From: JAGVGT01 sp963807225
GTDB taxonomy: Bacteria > Desulfobacterota > Desulfobulbia > Desulfobulbales > JAGXFP01
Direction of reading: 5' to 3'
NCBI GenBank assembly: GCA_963807225.1
Contig: CAWEAD010000012.1
Span: 1 to 64,000, forward strand
Length of the DNA: 64,000 nucleotides
Under the pieces are notes generated by a model. That model saw only the letters and a list, made by a program, of their open reading frames with translations. It did no database searches and was not told the DNA's origin. Every line of letters starts with the position of its first letter. The first letter of the stretch is position 1. Shown piece after piece: positions 1 through 9,177 of this stretch. The translations under genes were made by a program, and so were the position numbers.

Positions 1-1
1 T

Positions 2-424
2 GAAAAATGGATCGAAGCAGTGGGAAAAGAGCGGGTATTCATTCTGTTTTTTGAGGAAATGAAAAGGGACCCGCTTGCATTTATGTCTGGTATTGCGAAA
101 AAACTGAACATTACTTCTCGTTTTTATGAGACCTATGACTTTGAGGTCCGGGTGAGGACGGTCAGGATAAAGAGCCAGATAATACATAGGATGCTGAGAG
201 GTATTTTTGGACAGAAATACAAGACATCAAGATTTAATATTGTTCCCATAAAATCTTTGAGAGATTTTCTCAAAAAAACGTATTTTGCGATAAACACCGC
301 TGGTAAAAGGGAAGGTAAAAGTGAGGATGTCCTGAAGACGATTATCGAGCTTGATGAAGAGTTCGCTTCTTCAAAAGGCCGTATTGCAGATATGACTGGG
401 ATGGATTTATCGTTATGGATGTGA
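2..424 (+). CDS. Sulfotransferase family protein, 3' part only
   Basis: The reading frame is open to the left edge of the window, so the N-terminal part, including the PAPS-binding loop, lies outside. What remains, about 140 residues, looks like the C-terminal half of a sulfotransferase: a segment KWIEAVGKERVFILFFEEM that matches the usual 'W...f..ervlvl.yEdl' strand-loop, then a region with many basic residues, and an ending GMDLSLWM that resembles the typical 'LG.DLS.W' tail. The family moves a sulfuryl group from PAPS to carbohydrate or other acceptors; beside dTDP-rhamnose genes, polysaccharide sulfation is a reasonable guess. Base composition is clearly more AT-rich than in the rest of the window, which hints at transfer, as is common in O-antigen loci. 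A GTG at 20 would give a shorter ORF but is probably internal. Confidence 0.7.
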   Translation, partial: EKWIEAVGKERVFILFFEEMKRDPLAFMSGIAKKLNITSRFYETYDFEVRVRTVRIKSQIIHRMLRGIFGQKYKTSRFNIVPIKSLRDFLKKTYFAINTAGKREGKSEDVLKTIIELDEEFASSKGRIADMTGMDLSLWM

Positions 425-771
425 AGGGAAACAGGATATGTTCTGGTGACGATTTAGCTCTTTCAGTAATTATGAAACCCGTTTCCGACGAGTATCTCAA
501 AAAACAACATCAAGTTCACGTCCCACGAGTGAATAATATTTTGTTGCCGATTATGCAGGGGTTTTTATCGGAAAGGGCACTGCCGAGAAAAAAGCGAAAG
601 ATTCTTTATACTACCGCAGATTTGGGATGAAATTGCTCTCCTCCTTGACCGATTCCATGTGATTCAGCCTGATCGACAGCGGCTGCCTTTCTCTTATGGT
701 TATTTTTTGACTTTAAAACTTTTAGGTACGGGTCTGAATCCTTGGATGTTGGCACTTATCACTAAAGAATA
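415..771 (+). pseudogene. Unrecognised protein, frame broken near 622
   Basis: An ORF begins at ATG 415, overlapping the end of the sulfotransferase, and stops at 630. A second frame continues coherently to a stop at 769-771. Removing one T from the TTT at 621-623 joins the two into one product of about 118 residues, whose later part includes WDEIALLLDRFHVIQPDRQR and a hydrophobic FLTLKLLG stretch. I do not recognise the family; the end vaguely resembles the last strands of a class I methyltransferase, but no SAM motif is present. The region is AT-rich like its upstream neighbour. It may be a truncated remnant, a real small gene with a sequence error, or non-coding. Confidence 0.3.
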
Positions 772-817
772 ATCAAATCCTTTGTATTACTTTAAGGATT
801 AGTTAAAAGGAGTACTC

Positions 818-1688
818 ATGAAAGGAATTATTCTGGCCGGAGGAAGCGGCACCCGGCTTTATCCGATTACCCGCGGGGTCTGTAAGCAGTTGTTGCCGAT
901 TTACGACAAGCCGATGATCTATTACCCGCTGTCGGCTCTGATGCTCGCAGGGATACGGGAAATTCTCATTATCTCGACGCCGCTCGATCTGCCCCGCATC
1001 AAGGATATCTTCGGCAACGGTTCCGAACTTGGATTGCCCATTAACTACCGGGTACAGGAGCAACCCAACGGACTGGCCGAGGCCTTTATCCTCGGTGCCG
1101 ACTTCATCGGCTCCGATCCGGTCTGTCTGGTACTGGGTGACAATATCTTTTATGGCCATGGTCTGACCGCTCTCCTGCACAAGGCGGTCAAGACGGTAAC
1201 AGAAAAGGGGGGGCGACGGTTTTCGGTTACTACGTCAATGATCCCGAGCGCTACGGGATCATCGAATTCGATTCCGGGGGCAAGGTTCTCTCCATCGAGG
1301 AAAAACCCTCCTCCCGAAATCGAACTATGCCGTGACCGGGCTTTACTTCTACGATAACCAGGTGGTGGAGATTGCTAAAAATATCAAACCATCGGTTCGG
1401 GGCGAACTCGAAATAACCGACGTCAACCGTGAATATCTGACGAGCAATCGGCTCCAGGTCGAGCTGCTGGGGCGCGGCTACGCCTGGCTCGACACCGGAA
1501 CCCATGACAGCCTCCTCGATGCCGGGCAGTTCATCGCCACCATCGAAAAACGCCAGGGCCTTAAGGTGGCCTGTATCGAGGAAATCGCTTACAATCTGGG
1601 CTATATCGACAGGGTTCAGCTTCTCGCCGCGGCGGACGGCCATCAGAAGAACACATACGGCGCCTATCTGAGGAGGGTGGCCAAATAA
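818..1688 (+). CDS. rfbA: Glucose-1-phosphate thymidylyltransferase, two frameshifts as given
   Basis: RmlA/RfbA makes dTDP-glucose from glucose-1-phosphate and dTTP, the first step toward dTDP-L-rhamnose. The start is clear: MKGIILAGGSGTRLYPIT, the nucleotide-binding signature, preceded by an AAAGGAG ribosome site. LVLGDNIFYGHG holds the metal-binding Asp. The frame is lost in the G7 run at 1207-1213 and again at the CCC at 1313-1315. Adding one G and one C restores a normal protein of about 290 residues containing VFGYYVNDPERYGIIEFD, SIEEKP, NYAVTGLYFYDN, LLGRGYAWLDTGTH and IEKRQG, all typical of RfbA. Both breaks are single-base losses in homopolymers, so a sequencing error is more likely than true decay. 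It is followed by rfbC and rfbD in the usual pathway set; rfbB is not in the window. Confidence 0.88.
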
Positions 1689-1870
1689 TCGAGATCAGGA
1701 AACGGTCTTTATGCTTGAATGCGTCGTTGCTCGGTTGCCGGAAAATGCTCAAATTCCAAGGTGCACAGCGCTTTTTCTCCGCCCCCGCCTAAGCATCTAA
1801 CCGGTAAGCGAACGGAGTGGGACTTCGAATATCCACGTCTCCAGGCAGAAACAAATATAGGAGAAACACC

Positions 1871-2431
1871 ATGCCTTTCGAATTCACCAAACTCTCGATC
1901 CCCGGGCCCTTATTGATCCAACCCCAGGTGTTCAACGATGGCCGAGGTTATTTTCTCGAACTGTATAAATATTCCGATTTCGCCGCCGCCGGCATCAGCG
2001 ATCATCTGGTGCAGGACAATTATTCCAAGTCGGTCAAGGGGGTACTTCGAGGCCTCCATTATCAGCAGCATCCTAAAGCCCAGGGCAAACTGGTCATGTG
2101 TACCAGGGGCGGTATATTCGATGTAGCTGTCGATATTCGCCGGGGTTCACCCCATTATGGCAAATGGATCGGCATCGAGATAACCGAGGAAAACCGTCGA
2201 ATGCTCTATGTCCCGCCCGGTTTCGCTCACGGCTTTCAGGTGTTGAGTGAAACGGCGGAAATTTTGTATAAGTGCACGGACGAATACTCACCCGCCCATG
2301 ATCGCGGCATCATCTGGAACGACCCCGTGATCAACGTGGCCTGGCCCCTGGCCGATCCGCTGCTTTCCGGCAAGGACGAAAAGCATCCGTCTCTGCAGGA
2401 TGCCGACAACAATTTCGTCTTCAGGGATTGA
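1871..2431 (+). CDS. rfbC: dTDP-4-dehydrorhamnose 3,5-epimerase
   Basis: RmlC epimerises carbons 3 and 5 of dTDP-4-keto-6-deoxyglucose. The protein of 186 residues has the normal family length. It shows FNDGRGYFLE near the N-terminus, QDNYSKSVKGVLRGLHYQ (the His of GLHYQ is the catalytic base of the family), FDVAVDIRRGSP, and the cupin strand VPPGFAHGFQVLS. ATG 1871 was chosen over an upstream ATG at 1817 because it sits 8 bases after an AGGAGA ribosome site and starts at the conserved region. It is 183 bases after rfbA and almost abuts rfbD, so the three are probably one transcript. Confidence 0.95.
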   Translation: MPFEFTKLSIPGPLLIQPQVFNDGRGYFLELYKYSDFAAAGISDHLVQDNYSKSVKGVLRGLHYQQHPKAQGKLVMCTRGGIFDVAVDIRRGSPHYGKWIGIEITEENRRMLYVPPGFAHGFQVLSETAEILYKCTDEYSPAHDRGIIWNDPVINVAWPLADPLLSGKDEKHPSLQDADNNFVFRD

Positions 2432-2433
2432 GC

Positions 2434-3294
2434 ATGCGATTTCTTATTACCGGCAGAAACGGACAACTGGCGCGGGAATTCATTCGGCGTTTCGAAAGGA
2501 ATTCCCTCGATTTTATTGCTCCGGACAAGTCGGAAATGGACATCACCGACGAGAAGAAGATCGCCGCCGTGGTTGCGGAATACCGACCGGAGGTGATCAT
2601 TAATTGCGCCGCCTACAACCTGGTGGATAAGGCCGAAGAGTCGCCTGAAGCGGCCTTCAAGGTTAACGCCGTGGGGCCGAAAAACCTGGCCCGGGCCGCC
2701 GTTGCAGGCAAGGCGCTGCTGGTCCATTTCGGATCCGATTATGTCTTCGACGGGCTCAAGGAAAGTGGACTATACGTCGAGACCGATCCCGCCAATCCCC
2801 TGAACGAATACGGCAGGAGCAAGCTGGCCGGTGAACAGTATGTTCTTGATCAACTGGAACGTTGCCTGGTCTTGCGGCTCAGCTGGGTATTCGGTCGGGG
2901 CCGGCAGAACTTCATTTACAAACTATCGCAATGGGCGGCGAATAATGAATACTTGAAGATCGCCTGCGACGAGTTTTCCGTGCCGACCTGGACCGGGACC
3001 GTGGTAGATCTCACCCTGAAGGCCATCGACGAAGGGGTGGTCGGGAAATACCATCTCACCAACAGCGGTTTCTGTTCCCGTTACGAGTGGGCCAAAGAGA
3101 TCCTGGGCCGCCTCGGCAACACCAAGTTCATTCGCCCCGTTTCCATGGTTGACTTTAAACTGCCGGCGGATCGGCCGAAGTTTTCGGCCATGAACAACGG
3201 CGCTCTTGCCGGTCTGCTGGATATCGAGATCCCCTCATGGCAGGAGGCCGTCGGATTATTCATCAAACAAGGCGGGCTGGAAGAAGCTGAATAG
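2434..3294 (+). CDS. rfbD: dTDP-4-dehydrorhamnose reductase
   Basis: RmlD reduces dTDP-4-keto-L-rhamnose with NAD(P)H to dTDP-L-rhamnose, the last step of the pathway. It is an extended short-chain dehydrogenase: FLITGRNGQLAREF is the Rossmann glycine motif at the N-terminus, VHFGSDYVFDG carries the conserved Ser/Asp region, and NEYGRSKLAGE holds the catalytic Tyr-x3-Lys. LSWVFGRGRQNFI follows in the substrate domain. The length, 286 residues, is normal. ATG 2434 lies two bases past the rfbC stop; a TTG at 2428 overlapping that stop is possible but less likely. Confidence 0.94.
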   Translation: MRFLITGRNGQLAREFIRRFERNSLDFIAPDKSEMDITDEKKIAAVVAEYRPEVIINCAAYNLVDKAEESPEAAFKVNAVGPKNLARAAVAGKALLVHFGSDYVFDGLKESGLYVETDPANPLNEYGRSKLAGEQYVLDQLERCLVLRLSWVFGRGRQNFIYKLSQWAANNEYLKIACDEFSVPTWTGTVVDLTLKAIDEGVVGKYHLTNSGFCSRYEWAKEILGRLGNTKFIRPVSMVDFKLPADRPKFSAMNNGALAGLLDIEIPSWQEAVGLFIKQGGLEEAE

Positions 3295-3370
3295 AGATGA
3301 ACTACTCTCGCGGGGATCGTGAACGGAGATACTAAATAAAACCAGGCACGATTGTGTGTTTGTGGGTGGG

Positions 3371-3433
3371 AAGCTTAAAGACTAGCTGCCAAGCTTAAAG
3401 GTTTGGTAGCCAAGGCTTTCCAGTTTGGCAGCG
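3371..3433 (+). repeat. Short imperfect tandem repeat, about 20 bp period
   Basis: AAGCTTAAAG occurs at 3371-3380 and again at 3391-3400, each followed by a 10-11 bp segment ending in GCC or AGCC. A weaker third copy begins near 3412, and another AAGCTTGCC lies at 3436. The array sits between the convergent ends of rfbD and the WecA-like gene. No function is evident. Confidence 0.4.
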
Positions 3434-3451
3434 TTCAAGCTTGCCGAACAA

Positions 3452-4942
3452 TCACCTATCCGCCGATTCCGTTGGATGCTGGATATTGACCCGCTCCAGG
3501 AATCTTGTGATTTTCTGGGAAGCATTCTTGTCTATATTGGAAAAACGAAGTCTGTATTCGAATTCTTCGTTCCCTTTCCTGGCCCCGATTACCTCAGCGG
3601 TTATTGAGAGATCCAAATCCCTCGAATTGCCAGGCTGATTTCCATCCCTGACAAAGATTCCCGCATCAAGCTCTTCTCCGAGTGTCAATGATTCGCACGA
3701 AGTAATGGAGAAACCTTTAGCACTAAGATTTTTGAGCGCGCCGGCGATTTGTTCCCCCGATCGTTTCATAAGACAGGGAGTCGGAATGGCGGTATTGAAC
3801 TGGAAGCCTTCCCATCTTATTTTCGAAATCCTCTCAATTAATTCCAAGAGACCGGCGATGCTGGAAACCAATCTACCTGAACCATGAGCCCTGCCCTTGG
3901 TGATTCTCAGTTTAGCCCGGAGAATTTTAGTGGCATAAAAGACGAAGAAGAGATAGCAGCCAAAATAACCAAGAAACAATATTATGAGGTCATATTGTTG
4001 TATGTTGAGGACTGCCCCGGCCACCCCTATTACTGAGAGTAGGAGTGAGATGGTTGTGATCGTCACGACGGAAAGTTTTTTGGAGAAGCCGCACCTCAGG
4101 AGCAGATGATGGAAATGGGTCTTGTCGGCTCGGAAGGGGCTTTTCTTTCTCATCAGCCTCTTGGTCATTACCGTCAGAGTATCCGTTACCGGCACGGCCA
4201 TAATCAGCAGGGTACTGATCGGCGGCACCAGGCCCCGGCCTGACTGTGAGAGCATGATGGCGAAAAAGGCCAGTGAAAAGCCAAGGACAAGGCTTCCGGC
4301 ATCGCCCATGAAAAGTGAGGCCGGCTGCCAGTTGTATTTCAGGAAAACAACTAAGGCACCACAAAAGGCCAGACTCAGGAACATGAGTTGAGGTTGGCCG
4401 TTTAGATAAGCCAGTGCAGAAAATGCGGCAAAGGCAATCAGGGAAAGGCCACCTGCCAGACCGTCCAGACCATCGGACATGTTTACGGCGTTTATAACCC
4501 CAACGGCGCTGATCATGGTCAAGGGCACCACCATATGCCCCACCGGAACCATAATACCCGGTAATAATTCGCCTAGATTTTCAAGCCGAGCACCATCGAT
4601 AAATATAATCAAGCTTACGGCCAGAAACTGGGCCACGAACTTCAATCTGTGGTTGAGTTCCTTGAAGTCGTCAAGAAAGCCGACCAGCAACAAGATGGTG
4701 AAGCCGAGGAAAAAACCCCTGAGGTTTGTAATATTGATAAAAATCAGGCTACTGAGCACTACGCCAGACGCCATGGCCATGCCCCCGACAAGGGGCTTGG
4801 GGACTTTGTGTACTTTCCTCTTGTTGGGATGGTCAATCAGGCCTAGCCGGGTCGCGATAACCGCTAATCTAGGTAACAACAGAAAGGTTGCTATTAAAGA
4901 AACGCTAAAAGACGAGGCGGCTTTAACTAATAAACCTGTCAT
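3452..4942 (-). CDS. WecA/TagO-type undecaprenyl-phosphate sugar-1-P transferase with C-terminal extension
   Basis: The first 340 residues or so are a polytopic membrane glycosyltransferase of the MraY/WecA family, which loads a sugar-1-phosphate onto undecaprenyl phosphate and starts O-antigen or related glycan synthesis. Visible signatures are HPNKRKVHKVPKPLVGG, GFLDDFKELNHRLKF, NAVNMSDGLDGLAGG, SLFMGDAGSLVLGF and the cytoplasmic loop DKTHFHHLLLRCG. ATG 4942 was chosen because it follows a GAGGGGG stretch and begins at the first membrane helix; the longer upstream frame looks non-coding. The family is usually about 350 residues, but this protein has 496. The extra 140-150 residues are soluble and end in YRLRFSNIDKNASQKITRFL, a pattern like the last strand and helix of a PilZ domain, although no RxxxR c-di-GMP motif is obvious. 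It faces the rfb genes convergently. Confidence 0.88.
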   Translation of the reverse strand: MTGLLVKAASSFSVSLIATFLLLPRLAVIATRLGLIDHPNKRKVHKVPKPLVGGMAMASGVVLSSLIFINITNLRGFFLGFTILLLVGFLDDFKELNHRLKFVAQFLAVSLIIFIDGARLENLGELLPGIMVPVGHMVVPLTMISAVGVINAVNMSDGLDGLAGGLSLIAFAAFSALAYLNGQPQLMFLSLAFCGALVVFLKYNWQPASLFMGDAGSLVLGFSLAFFAIMLSQSGRGLVPPISTLLIMAVPVTDTLTVMTKRLMRKKSPFRADKTHFHHLLLRCGFSKKLSVVTITTISLLLSVIGVAGAVLNIQQYDLIILFLGYFGCYLFFVFYATKILRAKLRITKGRAHGSGRLVSSIAGLLELIERISKIRWEGFQFNTAIPTPCLMKRSGEQIAGALKNLSAKGFSITSCESLTLGEELDAGIFVRDGNQPGNSRDLDLSITAEVIGARKGNEEFEYRLRFSNIDKNASQKITRFLERVNIQHPTESADR

Positions 4943-5640
4943 TTCACCCCCCTCTCTCATTTTTTTGTTCAGAAGCTCAAAAACCGATTGGGAAAAAAAG
5001 ACCAAGAAATTAAGATTGCATGGATTCCCCGCCGCAAAGTACGGCCACCTATCCCGGAGCTTGCACCAACGGACAATCAAAATCAATAAGGGCATCATCG
5101 TTCCCCTAAAAATTTTCGCAGGTGTATTTCCGTCTCCCGTAACAATGGATCCGTCAAAAAAAACCTGGTCGGATAAACGACCTGCGGCTCATTGGTCATT
5201 GGCGAGGGATGCTCGATTGCCTATTAATATGTGGGATCGGTATCTGTGCATTGCAATTGCCCGAGCCCTGATTCGGATTAAGGAGTCTGGGCTCGGATCT
5301 CTCCTGAGCTAATTTGCAATGATGACTAATAGTCAATTGTTATTGATATCTAACCTGATTTTCTAATGATAGAAAGAGGGTAGAGATGAATTTAAGGGGA
5401 AACCCCCATGAAAATTTTTGTGCTTAAGGCAATCACTTATGCGAGGGAAGAATAATTGCTGCCGCAGTTTTGAATAATGTTGAAGCTTTTGATTGGCAGG
5501 TTAAGAAGGGCGGATATGTGATTTTTCCCGGGTCGGAACTGATTTGAGTCCCCGATAAGCATTTTAAATTAACCAGGTGTCCTGATTACTGTTATTATTG
5601 TCAAGTGCGATAATTAAGCTGGAATTGGGATGAGGTGATG
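4943..5640. other. 698 bp intergenic region
   Basis: This divergent spacer lies between the WecA-like gene (minus) and the emfourin-like gene (plus). It is more AT-rich than the flanking genes. A plus-strand frame runs through part of it, but it mostly mirrors the opposite strand and has no recognisable product. A very short ORF after GGGGAAACCCCC near 5398-5410 is too small to support. No RNA fold with a T-run was seen. Confidence 0.5.
5606..5614 (+). promoter_or_regulatory. Possible extended -10 promoter element
   Basis: TGCGATAAT matches the extended -10 form TGnTATAAT with one mismatch and lies about 30 bases before the emfourin-like gene. The -35 hexamer at the right spacing (TTACTG) is poor, as extended -10 promoters allow. 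Confidence 0.35.
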
Positions 5641-6156
5641 ATGAGCGGTGTCCGGCGAGGACGAATCTTTTTGGTGCTGTGGCTGCTCCTGGCATCCTGT
5701 TCCGGTTCCGGGGCGATGGTGCAGGGAACTGCCAGGCCTGAAGCGGGTCGGCAGGAATCCGCGGGGGTGGCCAATTCTCCCGCCCTAACCTTGGAGCTTC
5801 AACTCTCGGGCGGTATCGCCGGGCGAAATGAGCGACTCCGTTTGACCGACGATGGTCGGGCGCTGGTTTTGGACCACCGCTTGAACCGGGCGCGGGAGAT
5901 AAAACTCAGCCCGGCGCGGCAAAAGGAAATCGCCGAAATGGTTGCCGCCCTGGATAAGTCCGCCGCCGACGATGTCGGCCACTTACCTCCTTCACGGTGC
6001 CGGGACTGCCTGGTATATAAGTTGATCTTGCCCGCCACCGGCAAACCGCGCCAGATCCTGATCGTATCGGACCGTTTGCCCGATTCACCTTATCGGGAGT
6101 TGATTTCTACCCTGTTGGCATTGATGAAGGAAGTGCCAAGCAATAACGATAGATAG
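5641..6156 (+). CDS. Emfourin-like lipoprotein, possible M4 protease inhibitor
   Basis: This 171-residue protein begins with a lipoprotein signal (FLVLWLLLASC, lipobox LASC), so it is probably anchored in a membrane facing the periplasm. The mature part contains LELQLSGGIAGRNERLRL, then LSPARQKEIAEMVAALD and a two-cysteine stretch CRDCLVYKL. The SGG.AG strand, followed by a helix that counts residues to a conserved 'L...v...' and a late beta hairpin, resembles the protealysin inhibitor emfourin family as I know it, whose genes lie next to M4 metalloprotease genes. Here the next gene, 41 bases downstream, encodes an M4 protease, which supports the assignment. Known emfourins are cytoplasmic; a lipoprotein form would act outside the cytoplasm. 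ATG 5641 is the best spaced start after GAGG; GTG 5635 and ATG 5638 are possible. Confidence 0.6.
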   Translation: MSGVRRGRIFLVLWLLLASCSGSGAMVQGTARPEAGRQESAGVANSPALTLELQLSGGIAGRNERLRLTDDGRALVLDHRLNRAREIKLSPARQKEIAEMVAALDKSAADDVGHLPPSRCRDCLVYKLILPATGKPRQILIVSDRLPDSPYRELISTLLALMKEVPSNNDR

Positions 6157-6197
6157 ATCTTCAACCCTTTTCGGGTTGTCGGAAATAGGAGAAGATT

Positions 6198-9177
6198 ATG
6201 CCCAGGAACAGCGGCGGATTTGGCGAAGGGATGCTGCTCAAGTTGTTGACCGGTCTGGCCGTGCTGCTCATCCCCGTCATGTCGGCTTGGGGCAATGAGG
6301 AGATAGTCGGAAAGAACACGGAGGCTATGGCCCAGCTCCAGGCTGCCGGGGTGACCGTCGGTCACAACCGACAACTCGGCAAGGTAGGTTTTATCGGGGT
6401 CGGTCGCAGAGCCCCGCTGGTTGCCCCTGGTCTCAGCCCCGGGGCGCCGGCGCCTTTCAACGCCATGGTTCTGGCCGATAAATATGGTGCGCTCTTTGGC
6501 CTGGAACGGCCCCGGGAGGAACTGCTGAACAAACGAGTTGGAGTTAACGGGGCCGGCGGCGGCATGGTCCACTATCAGCAGGTATGGAGCGGGTTGCCGG
6601 TGTTCGGCGGCGAACTGGTCGTTAATATGGACCGGGGCGGGGCCATGCTTTCCATGAACGGCGAGATCGGCGCGGTGCCCAAAGGTTTCTCGCTGGATCC
6701 CGAAGTGAAGGGAACCCAGGCCGTCGCCACGGCACTGGCGGCGGTGGCCAAATGGTACGGGATGAAGGTTGATGACCTGGAGGCCGGAGACCCGGTACTT
6801 AACATCTACGATCCCCGGTTGCTCGGTCCCGGGTTGGGCGGACCGGTCCGCCTGGTCTGGCGCCTGGAGGTCCGTCCGCGCCAACTGGCCCCGATCCGGG
6901 AACTGGTGTTGATCGACGCCAAGTCGGGGGGGATCGCCCTGCACTTCAATCAAGTGGATAATGCCAAGAATCGCATCACCTACACGGCCAATTCCACCGG
7001 CGATTTGGATAATGAAAAACTCTGCACCGAGAGTCCCGACCATAGCGATGTCTGCACCAGTGGCGATAACACCGAGGCTGATTTTGCCCATCTCTATGCC
7101 GGGGCCACTTATGATTTTTACGTGACCATATCATGGCCGGGATAGTTTTGACGACAATGGCGCCACCCTGATTTCCACGGTCCAATTCGATGACGGTAAG
7201 ACCTGTCCCAATGCCTATTGGGACGGCAGTCAGATGGTTTATTGCCAAGGCCTTCCCAGAGGCCGACGATGTGGTGGCCCATGAACTGACCCATGCCGTA
7301 ACCGAGCGAACTTCAAAACTATTTTACTATTACCAGTCAGGCGCCATCAACGAGTCTCTTTCCGACGTCTGGGGAGAGTTCGTCGATCTGACCGATGGCA
7401 GAGGCAATGACGATTCCGTCGGTGCGCTGGTTGATGGGGGAGGAGATCAATTCTCCGACCACCAACCCACCCATTGTCGGGGCTCTTCGCGATATGAGGG
7501 ATCCTACACTCGCCACTGATAAAACTAATCCCAATCTCTCCGATTTAGCCTTCCCGCAGCCGGACATGATGAGCAGCCACTACTATTACACTGGGACAGA
7601 AGATAACGGTGGAGTTCACTACAACAGTGGGATCAACAACAAGGCGGTCTATCTGATGACCGACGGCAGCACCTTTAACGGCCAAACGGTAACCGGCCTG
7701 GGCATCACCAAGGTGGCCAAAATCTATTACGAGGCCCAGACCAATCTTCTGACCTCCGGCTCCGACTACCTGGACCTTTCCAACGATCTGGTCCAGGCCT
7801 GCGAAAACCTGGCTGGGCACGGCCGGGATCACCGCCGGTGACTGCGATCAGGTGCGAAACGCCATCGCGGCGGTTGAAATGGACCGGCAGCCGGAGGCGG
7901 ATTTCAATCCCGAGGCGGAGGTCTGCGGTGTGGGTCAGGAGGCTCATGACATCTTCTTCGACGATTTCGAGAACGGTCTGAGTAAATGGACTGCCAGTTC
8001 AAATCGATGGTCCATCATGACCGGCTACGCCGTATCCGGCACCCACATGCTTGATGGCGCGGATAACGATTCCATCAGCGACCATAACGTGGCTATGGCG
8101 ATCCCTGTAGCTCTACCGTCAGGACAGAGCTACCTGCACTTTCGCCATGCCTTCGGTTTCGAAACCTCGGACAATTCATACTGGGATGGCGGGGTACTGG
8201 AATACTCGACCGACAACGGTGCCACCTGGAGCGATGCTGCGAGCCTGATCGACTCCGGCAAGGGGTATGGAGGCACAATCTATAACGGTGCGAATGCCGA
8301 TCAATCCCTTGAAAGGCAGAGATGCCTTTGTCGGTAGTCAGCCATGGATACGTCTCGACCAGGCTGGACCTGAGCTCCCTGGCCGGCCAGAACGTCAAAT
8401 TCCGCTGGCGGATCGGCACCGATAGTCGGTACCGGCGACTTCGGCTGGGACCTGGACGATGTCCGGGTCTATACCTGCGGGAATTCCTTCCCGACGGCCG
8501 AGGCCGGTCTATCGCAAAATGTGACCCGGGGGGCCTCGGTAACCTTGCACGGCTCCGCCAGCTCCGATAGTGACGGTACCATCGCCTCCTATGCCTGGAT
8601 CCAGACCGGCGGTACAGCGGTTACCCTGAGCAATGCCGCCTCCGCCAATCCCACTTTCACCGCGCCGAATAATTTAGAAACCTTGACCTTCAAATTGACG
8701 GTGACGGACAACGAAGGGGCGACGGCCGTAGATACCACCACAGTTAATGTGATCAATACCGCACCCGTGGCCGAGGCGGGAACGGCCCGGACCGTTGCTC
8801 CCGGCGCGGCGGTCGTCCTTAACGGCGGGGCAAGTTCGGACAGTGACGGTACTATTGTCGCCTATTCCTGGGCACAGACCATCGGGACGGCGGTAACCTT
8901 GAGTGGAGCCGATACCGTTACCCCGAGTTTTACCGCTCCGAATACATCAGCCACCCTGACCTTCCGTCTAACCGTTACCGACAATGACGGGGCCACGGCC
9001 AACGATACCGTCACAGTGACGGTATCGGCACCGGTTCTGGTCGCACCGCCGCCCCCAGCGGACGGTGGCGGCGGCGGGGGCTGCAGCCTTTCGCGCGACG
9101 GCAGCTTTGAGCCGCTGCTGCTCCTGGCCTTCCTGGTCTCTCTGGTAATGATTTGTCGTCGTCGCGGGCGGGAATAA
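6198..9177 (+). pseudogene. Secreted M4 (thermolysin-like) metalloprotease with PKD domains and C-terminal sorting signal; seven +1 shifts as given
   Basis: If seven single extra bases are ignored (near 7128, 7252, 7421, 7815-7817, 8302, 8336 and 8427), the region encodes one product of about 990 residues. In order it has a signal peptide, an FTP/PepSY-type propeptide, and an M4 catalytic domain with YHGRDSFDDNGATL, zinc site HELTH in VVAHELTHAVTE, the third ligand in NESLSDVWGEF, and DNGGVHYNSGINNKA. Then come a MAM/jelly-roll-like segment, two PKD/REJ-type beta domains (SSDSDGTI repeated) and a tail: GGGGGGCSL, a hydrophobic stretch and RRRGRE. That tail is a Cys-containing tripartite sorting signal of the MYXO/JDVT-CTERM kind. 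The catalytic residues survive and no extra in-frame stop appears once the shifts are corrected, so this is either a very recent pseudogene or a sequence-quality artefact. It starts after a good AGGAGAAG site and lies between a possible inhibitor gene and a possible processing protease gene. Confidence 0.8.
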
